DNA of 64,000 bases from Alicyclobacillus pomorum DSM 14955 (GCF_000472905.1 NZ_AXAR01000007.1:1-64000), one strand, 5' to 3'. Shown: positions 53,564 through 62,356, counted from the stretch's first letter. Notes: generated by a model from the sequence alone, not told the origin. Made by a program: numbers and translations.

Positions 53564-54297
53564 ACACGCAGTCTACGGGCGCCCCCACCGTCCTGATTGT
53601 GGACGACGAAGAATCAATTCGCAAACTGGTCGACTTTGCCATGCAACGGTCCGGGTTTGCGACGGAATTGATGGCGGACGGAGCCACCGCTTTCGAGCGT
53701 ATTACGTCGGATCCGCGCTCACTGGACATCGTCATTCTCGACGTGATGTTACCGGGGATGGACGGTTTTGAAATCTGCCGACGCCTTCGGCAAATGAACC
53801 TTTTGCTTCCAATTATATTGCTGACAGCGCGGGACGAGGAGATTGACCGGGTGCTCGGCCTAGAGATTGGCGCTGACGACTACGTGACCAAACCCTTTAG
53901 CCCGCGTGAGTTGGCCGCCCGTGTTAAGGCAGTGATGCGTCGCCTCAGCACGCAGAGTGAAGCACGTGTCAGTGGGGAGGAAGACGCGGAAGAGCCGCTG
54001 TGCGTCGGGGACATCACACTCAACCTCGTTCGGCACGAAGTGCAGGTTCGTGGCAAGGTCGTAGAGTTAACACCTACCGAGTTTGACTTGCTGCGATTCT
54101 TCATGGAGCACAGAGATAGGGTACTGACGCGAGATCAACTGTTGGATCAAGTGTGGGGTTATTCCGCGGTCCGGGATACTCGCATTGTGGACGTACATGT
54201 GTCGCATCTGCGAGACAAAATTGAACCGTCTTCCAAGAAACCGACCTACATACGAACGGTTCGAGGCATTGGGTATAAGTTCTTGAGTCCCCAATAA
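53560..54297 (+). CDS. OmpR/PhoP-family response regulator
   Basis: 245 residues. Receiver domain with DD near 15-16, phospho-acceptor Asp61 (VILDVMLPGMDG), Thr near 89 and Lys111 (TKPFSP); C-terminal winged helix (LTPTEFDLLRFFMEH, TVRGIGYKF). TTG 53560 overlaps the phoU stop (TTGA), indicating coupling. Given its neighbours it is probably the PhoP/RegX-type activator of the boxes at 51973 and 54423, but no sensor kinase is next to it. Confidence 0.92.
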   Translation: MNTQSTGAPTVLIVDDEESIRKLVDFAMQRSGFATELMADGATAFERITSDPRSLDIVILDVMLPGMDGFEICRRLRQMNLLLPIILLTARDEEIDRVLGLEIGADDYVTKPFSPRELAARVKAVMRRLSTQSEARVSGEEDAEEPLCVGDITLNLVRHEVQVRGKVVELTPTEFDLLRFFMEHRDRVLTRDQLLDQVWGYSAVRDTRIVDVHVSHLRDKIEPSSKKPTYIRTVRGIGYKFLSPQ

Positions 54298-54422
54298 CCT
54301 TCTTCGCGGTCTGGGGGCAAACCGTGTGCGGTTTGCCTCCAGTTGTTACCTTTCGCGATTGCATCCTCCTTGTGGAGGTATGCATATCACTGTCGACAAA
54401 TTGTTACATGGATGGACGTCAA

Positions 54423-54461
54423 TTTACAAACCCTTTACATATGCTCAACACGCAGTTCATA
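54423..54461 (+). promoter_or_regulatory. Pho box upstream of pstS
   Basis: Hexamers at exact 11-bp steps: TTTACA 54423, TTTACA 54434, TCAACA 54445, TTCATA 54456. Confidence 0.8.
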
Positions 54462-54528
54462 AGCGGCTGATACTCTTACTCCTGTGAGAAGGAAGTCCAC
54501 GTAGACAATATCGAGGGGGCACACGACT

Positions 54529-55662
54529 GTGAATCAAGTTGTGAAATGGATAAGCGTGACAGCTTCTGCCGCAGCACTCATCTCCGTGGTGGGATGTGGC
54601 ACAGGTGCTGGCAACAACGCGACCAATGCGAATAACGCGACGAACACCGCTGGGGGTGGCACCTCGTCCGCACAGGTGACGCTGAACGAAACAGGTTCCT
54701 CCCTGCTCTACCCTCTGTTCAACAGTCAATGGATCAGCGCATACAAGAGCGTGGACCCGAACGTCACCATCAATGCTGCATCGACTGGCAGTGGCAAAGG
54801 CATCTCTGAAGCAGTTGCGGGCACGGTTCAAATTGGCGCGTCCGACGCGTACATGTCAAATGCTCTGATGAGCGCCAATCCGTCTATGTTGAACATTCCG
54901 CTGGCCGTTTCGGCACAGCAGGTGATGTACAACATTCCGGGATTGGGTGCAGACAAGCACTTGAACCTGTCGGGCGACGTCCTGGCTCAAATCTACATGG
55001 GTGAAATCAAAAAGTGGAACGACCCGAAAATTGCAGCGTTGAACCCGGGCGTGCAGTTGCCAAACCAACCCATCACCGCAATCCGCCGCTCTGACGCCAG
55101 TGGCGATACATTCCTGTTCACGCAGTACCTGTCTGACAGCAACAGCGAATGGAAGAGCAAGTACAAGTACAGTACGCAGATTTCTTGGCCTGCCATTGGT
55201 AATTCGCTGATTGGTGCGACCGGGAACGCCGGCGTGGTCACGGAACTGGCAAACACCAAGTACAGCATCGGTTATGTTGGAATCAGTTGGTTGGACAAAG
55301 CCACGGCGAAAGGTCTTGGTTATGCGGCTTTGAAGAACCACGACGGGAAGTTTGTCCTGCCGACTAAGGAAAACATCCAGGCGGCTGCGAACGCTGAGGC
55401 AGACAAGGTGCCTTCCGACGAACGGATCTCCTTGATTGACGCCCCGGGAGCCAACTCCTATCCCATCGTGAACTTTGAGTACGCGATTGTGAATTCCAAG
55501 CAATCCGGCGACATGGCAAGTGCGTTGAAGAAGTTCCTCAAGTGGGCGATTGACCCGAAAGGTGGGAACAGCGCTCAGTACATGGATCCTGTGCACTTCC
55601 TGCCTCTGCCGGCGAGCGTAGAGCCGAAGAGCGAGGCTCAAATTAATAAAATCGGGGGCTAA
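54529..55662 (+). CDS. pstS: Phosphate-binding lipoprotein
   Basis: 377 residues. Lipobox VVGC near residue 23, Asn/Ala/Thr-rich linker (about 24-50), then the phosphate-binding domain: ETGSSLLYPLFNSQW, STGSGKGISEAVAG, the Ser/Asp/Arg phosphate contacts including ASDAYMS and RSDASGDTFLFTQYL. It captures phosphate outside the cell. GTG 54529 with GAGGG upstream. Preceded by a strong Pho box; starts the pstSCA operon. Confidence 0.95.
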   Translation: MNQVVKWISVTASAAALISVVGCGTGAGNNATNANNATNTAGGGTSSAQVTLNETGSSLLYPLFNSQWISAYKSVDPNVTINAASTGSGKGISEAVAGTVQIGASDAYMSNALMSANPSMLNIPLAVSAQQVMYNIPGLGADKHLNLSGDVLAQIYMGEIKKWNDPKIAALNPGVQLPNQPITAIRRSDASGDTFLFTQYLSDSNSEWKSKYKYSTQISWPAIGNSLIGATGNAGVVTELANTKYSIGYVGISWLDKATAKGLGYAALKNHDGKFVLPTKENIQAAANAEADKVPSDERISLIDAPGANSYPIVNFEYAIVNSKQSGDMASALKKFLKWAIDPKGGNSAQYMDPVHFLPLPASVEPKSEAQINKIGG

Positions 55663-55688
55663 TGCCTGAGTGATGGGGAGCTGATGTC

Positions 55689-56693
55689 ATGCGCAAGGTG
55701 AGTTCAGCCTCCAAAACTGCGGACAAGGTCTTCCGGGTGGCTACTGGACTTTGTGCCAGTAGCCCCGTCCTCTTTTTGGTGGCGATTGGCATTGTTGTAT
55801 TCATCGAATCTGTGCCGAGCATCAAGTTTATGGGCTGGCACTTTCTGACGGGCACCCAGTGGAATTTGGGTGACATGTACGGCAATTTGGAAGTAAAAAA
55901 TGGCGTATCTGCACCTGCTGGTGCAACGTACGGTGCCCTGCCTTACATCGTGGGCACGCTCGCCTCGTCTGTGATTGCACTTCTGATTGCAGTGCCCGTG
56001 GCCATTTTTACTGCAATCATTCTCGCGTATCGCGTGCGTGGTCCGGTAAAAACGGTGCTGTCCATTCTCGTGGAACTGCTTGCCGGCATTCCCAGTGTGG
56101 TCTTCGGTTTGTGGGGAGTCATTGTGCTCGCACCGTGGGTGGCTCAGTTCTTTGGTCCTTTGTTGACCCATCTGGGTGTCGTGATTCCATTCTTCCGCGG
56201 ACCTGTGGGGACTGGAATGGGGTTGTTGTCGAGTGGTTTGATTCTGGCCTTGATGATTGTGCCTATCATCACAGCAACGACCAGGGACTTGCTGGAACAA
56301 GTGCCCATCTTATATCGTGAGGGTGGCATCGGTTTAGGGATGACGAACTGGGAAGTCGTTCGCAAAATCTGCCTTCCCTACGTCAAAGACGGGCTGATTG
56401 GCGCGGTCGCACTTGGTTGGGGGCGCGCCATGGGTGAGACGATGGCCGTATTGATGGTCAGTGGCAGCGCCATCAACTACTTGCCGCACTCCATCTTCAG
56501 TCCGATTTCCACGATGGCGGCTGTCATTGCGGACCAATTGGACAGTGCGCTCACTGACGCAACGCACTTGGCCGTACACGCCCTCGCGGAGTTAGCGTTG
56601 GTATTAATGCTGCTTACGCTCATCACCAACTTTCTGGCTCGTTGGCTGGTGCATCGTGGCGGTCAGCGAGTGCGGTCGGGGGTGCGCGCATGA
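55689..56693 (+). CDS. pstC: Phosphate ABC transporter permease PstC
   Basis: 334 residues, six membrane helices, an external loop of about 60 residues (near 40-90) and the EAA loop near MTNWEVVRKICLPYVKDGL. PstC-type N-terminus (FLVAIGIVVFIESVPSIKF). It forms half of the phosphate channel. Its stop overlaps the pstA start. Confidence 0.94.
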   Translation: MRKVSSASKTADKVFRVATGLCASSPVLFLVAIGIVVFIESVPSIKFMGWHFLTGTQWNLGDMYGNLEVKNGVSAPAGATYGALPYIVGTLASSVIALLIAVPVAIFTAIILAYRVRGPVKTVLSILVELLAGIPSVVFGLWGVIVLAPWVAQFFGPLLTHLGVVIPFFRGPVGTGMGLLSSGLILALMIVPIITATTRDLLEQVPILYREGGIGLGMTNWEVVRKICLPYVKDGLIGAVALGWGRAMGETMAVLMVSGSAINYLPHSIFSPISTMAAVIADQLDSALTDATHLAVHALAELALVLMLLTLITNFLARWLVHRGGQRVRSGVRA

Positions 56694-57538
56694 TGAAACA
56701 ACGGCGAAAGCGGCGTAAAGTCGGCGGTTGTATAGGGTGGACGGTCGCTTGGTTGGCGGCTGCCCTGGTGCTCTTCTCGTTGGCTGACATGGTGTACACC
56801 ATTCTGTGGAACGGAATCAAATCGTTTCGGATTTCTATGTTGTTCACCATTACATCTGGCAACGCGGGCGGCCTTGAAAACGCCATTCTCGGTACGTTGT
56901 ACCTGATTGTGCTGTCCATCATCATCGCTGCGCCGCTGGGCATTTTGGGCGGTATTTACGTATCGGAATTTGCTTCTTCTCGCATTGCAGGCGTCATTCG
57001 CTTTTTGACGGAAGTTCTGTCCGGTGTACCGTCGATTGTCATTGGATACTTCGGCTACTTGTTCATGGTTTTGCGCTGGGGCTGGGGCTTTTCTGCTCTG
57101 GCTGGTGGCATCGCCCTGACCATTATTATGCTGCCGTACATTCTTCGAACCACGGAATCCAGCCTGATGCAAGTTCCGATGGCTCAACGTGAAGCAGCGT
57201 GGGGATTAGGGATGACGCGGTTTCAGGCGGTTACCAAGGTGATCTGGCGACCCGCGGCGGGGGGAATTGCAACGGGTGTCCTACTTGCCGTGGCCATTGG
57301 GCTCGGGGAGACCGCTCCGCTGTTATATACGGCGGGATGGTCGACGTATAACCCGTCTCTTGCGCTTACACACCATCAGATTGGTTACCTCACGTACATT
57401 GTCTGGAGCTATATTGATATGCCGTATACAGAATCACACGCCTTGGCGTATAGTGCAGCGTTTGTCCTGCTGATGGTCATTCTCTTCATTCACCTGGTGG
57501 TGCGGGCGATTGTGCAGCGCACGATGGTCAAGCATTGA
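56690..57538 (+). CDS. pstA: Phosphate ABC transporter permease PstA
   Basis: 282 residues, six membrane helices; GGLENAILGTLYLIVLSIII, VLSGVPSIVIGYFGYLF and the EAA loop AQREAAWGLGMTRFQAVTKV are PstA-typical. Overlaps pstC by four bases (ATGA) at ATG 56690; ATG 56693 is the alternative. Terminated at 57567. Confidence 0.94.
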   Translation: MMKQRRKRRKVGGCIGWTVAWLAAALVLFSLADMVYTILWNGIKSFRISMLFTITSGNAGGLENAILGTLYLIVLSIIIAAPLGILGGIYVSEFASSRIAGVIRFLTEVLSGVPSIVIGYFGYLFMVLRWGWGFSALAGGIALTIIMLPYILRTTESSLMQVPMAQREAAWGLGMTRFQAVTKVIWRPAAGGIATGVLLAVAIGLGETAPLLYTAGWSTYNPSLALTHHQIGYLTYIVWSYIDMPYTESHALAYSAAFVLLMVILFIHLVVRAIVQRTMVKH

Positions 57539-57566
57539 CAATTTGATCAATCCGTCATCAGAACAC

Positions 57567-57600
57567 AAGGGCATTGCCTGAAGGGCGATGCCCTTGTCTG
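57567..57600 (+). terminator. Terminator of pstSCA
   Basis: Stem AAGGGCAT/ATGCCCTT (57567-57574 and 57588-57595) and GTCTGTTT. Confidence 0.75.
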
Positions 57601-57750
57601 TTTACCAACTGGTAGTTTTGCCTTTCCGGAGTCTGATTCTGACATAAGAGCAAGAATTTTTTGCGTGATCGACAAAATTCGACATAGATCGCGAGAAACA
57701 CGTGATATGATTTCTACAAAAATAGATGCATATACACCACCTAGACCAAT

Positions 57751-57773
57751 ATTCGACCGCACGAAGGTCGAAT
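57751..57773 (+). promoter_or_regulatory. Hairpin just upstream of the riboswitch
   Basis: Perfect 8-bp stem ATTCGACC/GGTCGAAT with a 7-nt loop, seven bases before the aptamer; it may insulate the aptamer fold. Confidence 0.5.
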
Positions 57774-57777
57774 AGGA

Positions 57778-57887
57778 AGCTCACGCGAAAAGGCAAACTT
57801 CAGGAAACTGGAGGGCGCAAAACTACAGGGGCTAAGGTAAGTGTAGAAGCTTGCTATGCCAGCCAGCTACCGAAAGGAGGCCGTGGT
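57778..57887 (+). promoter_or_regulatory. Class-I cyclic-di-GMP riboswitch (GEMM-I)
   Basis: The conserved aptamer is easily read: CACGCGAAAAGGCAAAC, a P2 hairpin (CTTCAG-GAAA-CTGGAG, with the GAAA tetraloop), GGCGCAAA, CTAAGG at the docking site, ATGCCAGCCAGCTACCGAA. The GNRA loop and GC-rich receptor arm (P3) match GEMM-I. P1 can form between TCACG (57781-57785) and CGTGG (57882-57886). The ribosome site GGAGG (57876-57880) lies against the P1 strand, so binding of c-di-GMP probably blocks translation of the following peptide gene. Confidence 0.9.
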
Positions 57888-57890
57888 CGT

Positions 57891-57971
57891 ATGAAGAGGA
57901 ACGCGCTGATGACGGCAGGGGTGATGGTCGCAATTGCCCTTGCTACCGTTGTGCAATGTCCTTGGTGGTAA
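57891..57971 (+). CDS. 26-residue hydrophobic peptide under riboswitch control
   Basis: ATG 57891 follows AAAGGAGG at a good distance, directly after the riboswitch. The peptide begins MKRNALMTAG, has a hydrophobic core VMVAIALATVV and ends QCPWW, then TAA. A basic N-terminus, a membrane-length helix and a Cys/Trp tail look like a membrane-inserted or exported signal peptide-type product. It has its own terminator, so it is the only gene of the transcript. I know no family. It was found by reading the sequence; it is below routine gene length. Confidence 0.75.
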   Translation: MKRNALMTAGVMVAIALATVVQCPWW

Positions 57972-57983
57972 AATTGTATAGGA

Positions 57984-58012
57984 GAACTAGGGTTGTATAC
58001 CCTAGTTCTTTC
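57984..58012 (+). terminator. Terminator of the peptide transcript
   Basis: Stem GAACTAGGG/CCCTAGTTC (57984-57992 and 58000-58008) followed by TTTC. Confidence 0.8.
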
Positions 58013-58020
58013 TGTATGTG

Positions 58021-58088
58021 AGCGATTTGCAAAATGCCCCTACAGCAATTTAGTACAACTCCATGTGGCTTGCGTTTTGTAAATCGCT
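58021..58088. repeat. Long-range inverted repeat before the DUF5317 gene
   Basis: AGCGATTT-G-CAAAA-GC (58021 on) pairs with GC-TTTTG-AAATCGCT (to 58088), enclosing about 38 nt. Related to the palindrome at 32602-32625. Confidence 0.5.
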
Positions 58089-58115
58089 GGTATGTACATA
58101 GGGTGGTGACCCGCA

Positions 58116-58622
58116 ATGATATATTTTGTTGCTTTGGGCCTCTGTTTTGCTGTCATCAGGGGAAAAGACATTCGGACGTTGTTGCAGGTCCATTTTGATT
58201 GGCCTTTCCTCTTGATAGGCAGTTTTCTCGTACAGGTTCTCCTATGGACAATGACCGTCTCCGGGAATCCTGTGCCGACATGGGTATTCGACGTAACCTT
58301 AATGGGTGTATTGGTTGGACTGTGGAGAAATCGTGGAATACCGGGGATGTGGACCATCCTGATTGGGACCTGTTTGAATTTCCTCGCGGTTGCGACGCAC
58401 GGAGGATTCATGCCCGTGTCGTTGTCAGCTTGGCATGAGTCTGGCCACACCACTGTACAGTTGCAGGACTCGAGACATGTCATTGCATCTGATGGTGGGA
58501 CGGATTGGTTGGGAGACTGGATCCCGCTGTTTCGTTACGTATTGAGTCCAGGTGATATTGTGGCTGGCGTTGGAATGGTGATGTTCATCCACAGAAATTC
58601 GTGTAAGAGGTATGTCGCATGA
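58116..58622 (+). CDS. DUF5317-like membrane protein
   Basis: 168 residues with four membrane segments; the C-terminal part has GGFMPVSLSAWHESG and GDWIPLFRYVLSPGDIVAGVGMVMFIHR, typical of DUF5317 proteins, which often sit beside signalling genes in Firmicutes. ATG 58116 has GGTGGTG upstream, a modest site. Its stop overlaps the start of the histidine kinase, so they are translationally coupled; function unknown. Confidence 0.82.
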   Translation: MIYFVALGLCFAVIRGKDIRTLLQVHFDWPFLLIGSFLVQVLLWTMTVSGNPVPTWVFDVTLMGVLVGLWRNRGIPGMWTILIGTCLNFLAVATHGGFMPVSLSAWHESGHTTVQLQDSRHVIASDGGTDWLGDWIPLFRYVLSPGDIVAGVGMVMFIHRNSCKRYVA

Positions 58623-60322
58623 AAGACGTGAATCCCTTCACCCTGCCGTTGTTCTGCGTAGGGGTACTTTCTATTTTGAGCGCCGGGTTCTTCGTACACC
58701 ACGAGAATTGGGCGGCGATTGGACTCGTGTGTGTCATTATTGTGGTGTTGGACCTTTTTCCCATTGAGCTACCGAATGGAGTGGGGTTCAGTGGCGGCAT
58801 TGTAGGATTTATGTATTTGCTCTTGCAGTATGGTTTTTCAGCATCCGAACTCGGATTGATTGTCAGTACACTGGCTTCATTTATAAAACACAATCGGTGG
58901 CAGCTCGCCCGACTGAACTGGTATCGATTGATGTCGACCTTGGGCATGTTTAATCTTTGCCTCGCTGTGAGTTTCTTCGTATCACAGTACACGACGAGTG
59001 CCCCGACGATTCTCAGATCCTTGCTGGCTTTACTGAGTTTTGAAATCACAAACCTCGTGATGCTGTACGGGATTTTAAAATCGGTTAAAGATGACGCATG
59101 GGGAAAAGTACGTGATTTGGCAAGGACACAGTATTTACCGGATCTCATATTTGCTGTCATTCTGGCGAGATTCCTTAGTGTTAGCGGTAGCCATTTGTGG
59201 ATTGAAGCCACGTTTAGCTTATTCTTTCTTGCCGTCATCTACATATTTTCTGTCCAGTATCGAAAGATGGCAAACAAGTACAAGGAGAGTGAAGAGAAGT
59301 ATCGTCTCATTGCGGAAAATACGCTGGACGTCATTGTGGTGCTTGACGATAAAGGACGCGTCATTTATGCGTCTCCTTCTCATGTGTCCGTGTTTGGATG
59401 GGGCGGTGAAGAGTACCTGGGATCATTCCTTGTGGATTCCGTACACGAAGCGGATAGGGAAATGTTGGAGCAGCACTTCGAGGCGATGCGCAAGGAGATG
59501 ACGCCGTTCCAGGTGCAGTTTCAATACAAGCATCGGGATAAGGACTGGGTTTTGGTGGAAGGCACGGGCTCACCGGTTGTGAAGGAGGCGGGTCAGCTCA
59601 ACCGGGTGGTTATGGTGGTCCGCGACATCACTGAACGTGCCGAGACGGAAGAACTGTTGCGCAAGTCGGACAAACTGGCCGTCGTTGGGCAGTTAGCGGC
59701 CGGCGTGGCCCACGAGTTGCGCAATCCATTAACTGCCCTGAAGGGATTTTTGCAGTTGCTTGAGCAAAAGGCGGAGTCCGGATCTCAATACATAGACATC
59801 ATGCGCAGCGAGCTGAACCGCATTGAGCTCATCATCGGGGAGTTCCTGATCTTGGCGAAACCGCACGTTGTGCAGTTTCAGCGCAGGAACCCACAGGTAT
59901 TGTTGCAAAGTGTGATTGCACTCTTGGACACGCAGGCCATCCTGAATAACGTCCAGATTGTCACAACTGTGGATACGGACATCCCAGACATTCTGTGCGA
60001 AGAAAACCAATTAAAACAGGTGTTCATTAACATCCTCAAGAATGCCATCGAGGCAATGCCATCGGGCGGTCAGATTTCCATCGAGGTCAAACGAGACGCG
60101 TCACAAGGCGTTGTGATGCGCTTTCGAGATCAAGGTGTTGGCATCCCCGAAGAAAATCTCTCCAGAATCGGGGAGCCATTCTACACGACCAAGGAGTCGG
60201 GGACGGGACTTGGACTCATGATTAGTTACAGGATTATTCAGGCCCACAAGGGACACATGACGATTCACAGTCGAGTCAACCAAGGGACGACGGTTGAAAT
60301 CTGCCTGCCGGAGGTGTCTTAA
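58619..60322 (+). CDS. PAS histidine kinase, sporulation-kinase type
   Basis: 567 residues. About seven membrane helices (1-215), a PAS domain (about 225-340: RLIAENTLDVIVVLDDKGRVIY, VRDITER), H-box GVAHELRNPLTALKG with His365, N-box NILKNAIEAMPSGG and the G-boxes (GIPEENLSRIGEPFYTTKESGTGLG). The HELRNPL and lack of an attached receiver fit KinA/KinB-like kinases that feed Spo0F. No response regulator is adjacent. Start ATG 58619 overlaps the DUF5317 stop (ATGA). Confidence 0.92.
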   Translation: MKDVNPFTLPLFCVGVLSILSAGFFVHHENWAAIGLVCVIIVVLDLFPIELPNGVGFSGGIVGFMYLLLQYGFSASELGLIVSTLASFIKHNRWQLARLNWYRLMSTLGMFNLCLAVSFFVSQYTTSAPTILRSLLALLSFEITNLVMLYGILKSVKDDAWGKVRDLARTQYLPDLIFAVILARFLSVSGSHLWIEATFSLFFLAVIYIFSVQYRKMANKYKESEEKYRLIAENTLDVIVVLDDKGRVIYASPSHVSVFGWGGEEYLGSFLVDSVHEADREMLEQHFEAMRKEMTPFQVQFQYKHRDKDWVLVEGTGSPVVKEAGQLNRVVMVVRDITERAETEELLRKSDKLAVVGQLAAGVAHELRNPLTALKGFLQLLEQKAESGSQYIDIMRSELNRIELIIGEFLILAKPHVVQFQRRNPQVLLQSVIALLDTQAILNNVQIVTTVDTDIPDILCEENQLKQVFINILKNAIEAMPSGGQISIEVKRDASQGVVMRFRDQGVGIPEENLSRIGEPFYTTKESGTGLGLMISYRIIQAHKGHMTIHSRVNQGTTVEICLPEVS

Positions 60323-60801
60323 CAGCCCTGCGGGTGACCGTCGGCGGATGAGTCGAGGTTTGTCAGGATACACTTCCGGTCAGGGTGAGACATGGTCAGT
60401 TGTCTCGGGTGCACGACCCGGTATGCGTTACGGATCTGTTCGTATTCCGGTTCATCGACGTGTACCCACATGGGCTGTGTCCGGTATCCAGCGCTGCGCA
60501 GGCGGTCGTAAAACGTGAAACCGTTTGCATCGCGCCACCCGCAGTCATCCCATTCGCCTTCAGGAATCGCAAACACGACATCTTCAGCGACCGACGGAAA
60601 GCGATAGACGGCCAAGCGATTTCCGCGCCGATCCCGGAGCACTAAATGTCTAGGGCCGCGCAGACGATTCTCGCCCCACTCATCATCCTTTGAAATCACG
60701 TAGTGCACCCAGTTTTCTGACGTCAGGTGTTGGAACATCTCTTTGTTGCGCGTGTCCAGTGCCCAGTCAATGAGTAGAGAGCGAATCAGTTCAAGTACCA
60801 T
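60319..60801 (-). CDS. Hypothetical protein, 160 residues
   Basis: Minus strand, convergent with the kinase by a 4-bp overlap. ATG 60801 has GCAGGTG upstream. Soluble, with Trp/Arg-rich segments (HLTSENWVHYVISKDDEWGE, RHLVLRDRRGNRLAVYRFP, DDCGWRDANGFTFYDRLRSAGY). No family recognised. Possibly an independent accessory gene between the kinase and pheS. Confidence 0.7.
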   Translation of the reverse strand: MVLELIRSLLIDWALDTRNKEMFQHLTSENWVHYVISKDDEWGENRLRGPRHLVLRDRRGNRLAVYRFPSVAEDVVFAIPEGEWDDCGWRDANGFTFYDRLRSAGYRTQPMWVHVDEPEYEQIRNAYRVVHPRQLTMSHPDRKCILTNLDSSADGHPQGC

Positions 60802-60961
60802 CGGCGTTCACCTGCCTGTTTGGTTGTAATATTCAGATAGTTAGACACGGTGCACTGAAATTCCTTTACGCATGATTATGGTTTTTGTGATTAACATATG
60901 CAGGACAACACTGACTTGCCACTGGAGCCGGGCGGTGCCAGCGCGTTGAACAGCGCCTTGC

Positions 60962-60991
60962 TTGCACTCCCCGGACCGCATCCGCTATACT
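60962..60991 (+). promoter_or_regulatory. Promoter of pheST
   Basis: TTGCAC (60962-60967), 18-bp spacer, TATACT (60986-60991). Confidence 0.7.
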
Positions 60992-61019
60992 GTCCATACT
61001 GGGAATACTGACATCCGCA

Positions 61020-61262
61020 ATGACGGGGAGAGTAGCCTGTCCCGCTGCTTACCAGGGAGGTCTGGCCAATGACTGAGAGCCGACCAAGGAGCGCCAGAGC
61101 GAAGTTCACCCCTGAGCCGCGCACCTGAGATGGATGGACGGTCCAGGTAGGGTGTGCCGGAGGAGCACGTTACGCTCGTAAAGTGGACAACGCCTAGCTA
61201 TTGCGCGTTGTCAATAAGGGTGGTACCGCGAGCCATTCGTCCCTTGGACGAAGGCTTTTTTT
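61020..61262 (+). promoter_or_regulatory. T-box riboswitch of pheST
   Basis: Stem I begins near GACGGGGAGAGTAG and is closed by CCCC; the specifier TTC (61105-61107) encodes phenylalanine. The antiterminator AAGGGTGGTACCGCG is at about 61217-61230, a textbook T-box, and the competing terminator (TTCGTCC/GGACGAA plus T7) at 61232-61262. Uncharged tRNA-Phe permits read-through. Confidence 0.95.
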
Positions 61263-61303
61263 GTTTTTATCGCAGGACGCGAATGGAAACAGGAGGTAGG
61301 GCA

Positions 61304-62356
61304 ATGAACGTCGTCGACATTGAATCGACGCTGCAAACACTTCGCCACAAGGCCTTCGAAGAGCTGCGCAGCCTACAGGACGTGCGGGCGCTTGACGACT
61401 GGCGAGTGCAGTATCTGGGGAAGAAAAGCGAACTGACTCAGATCTCGCGACAAATGGGGGCTCTGAGTCCCGAAGAACGTCCAGTGGTCGGCGAGAAGGT
61501 CAATGAGGCGCGGGGCGCTTTGCAGCGTGCCTATGAGGAGATGCAAGCAGAACTAGCGCAGCGCGAGCTCAACAGGCGCTTTGCAGAGGAAACGATTGAC
61601 GTGACGGTGCCAGGCCGCAGACATGCGCGTGGCTCCATGCATCCGTTGACGCAAATCATTCAGGAAATCGAGGAAGTCTTTCTGGGCATGGGCTACGAAG
61701 TCGTAGAGGGTCCAGAAATCGAGACGGACGAGTACAACTTTGAAAAGCTGAACTTGCCGAAGCACCATCCGGCACGGGACATGCAGGACACCTTCTACTT
61801 AACCGAAACACTGTTGCTGCGCACGCAGACATCGCCCATGCAGGTTCGCACGATGGAACGCATGCGGCCGCATGTGCCAGTCAAAGTGATTGTGCCCGGC
61901 AAAGTCTACCGACGAGACGAAGACGATGCCACTCACTCGCACATGTTCCACCAGATTGAAGGACTTGTTGTGGACGAAGGCGTCCGCATGAGCGACTTGA
62001 AGGGCACGCTGGAACACTTTGCGCGCGCCATTTTTGGAGCCAATCAGTCGGTGCGGCTGCGCCCTAGCTTCTTTCCGTTCACGGAGCCGAGCGCGGAGTT
62101 GGACATCCGGTGCACCAACTGTGGAGGATCTGGCTGCAGGATGTGCAAAGGTACTGGCTGGCTGGAGATTCTCGGCTGTGGGATGGTTCACCCGAAGGTG
62201 CTGGACGGTGCAGGGTACGATAGTCGCCGATACAGTGGCTTCGCATTTGGAATGGGACCGGAGCGCATTGCCATGTTGAAATATGGGATTGAAGACATCC
62301 GGCTGTTGTATCAGAACGACCTGCGGCTGTTGAGACAATTCAACAGGGTGCTGTGA
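61304..62356 (+). CDS. pheS: Phenylalanyl-tRNA synthetase alpha chain
   Basis: 350 residues. N-terminal coiled coil (about 1-85), class-II core with [39 protein letters not shown] (motif 2) and [14 protein letters not shown] (motif 3), plus the Cys-rich [17 protein letters not shown] insert usual in Firmicutes. ATG 61304 has AGGAGG upstream. It forms the alpha2beta2 enzyme with PheT. Confidence 0.97.
   Translation: MNVVDIESTLQTLRHKAFEELRSLQDVRALDDWRVQYLGKKSELTQISRQMGALSPEERPVVGEKVNEARGALQRAYEEMQAELAQRELNRRFAEETIDVTVPGRRHARGSMHPLTQIIQEIEEVFLGMGYEVVEGPEIETDEYNFEKLNLPKHHPARDMQDTFYLTETLLLRTQTSPMQVRTMERMRPHVPVKVIVPGKVYRRDEDDATHSHMFHQIEGLVVDEGVRMSDLKGTLEHFARAIFGANQSVRLRPSFFPFTEPSAELDIRCTNCGGSGCRMCKGTGWLEILGCGMVHPKVLDGAGYDSRRYSGFAFGMGPERIAMLKYGIEDIRLLYQNDLRLLRQFNRVL

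Noticed and set aside
60891-61124. Minus-strand ORF rich in Gly/Ser/Cys
   Set aside because: It lies over the pheS promoter and T-box and has no ribosome site.
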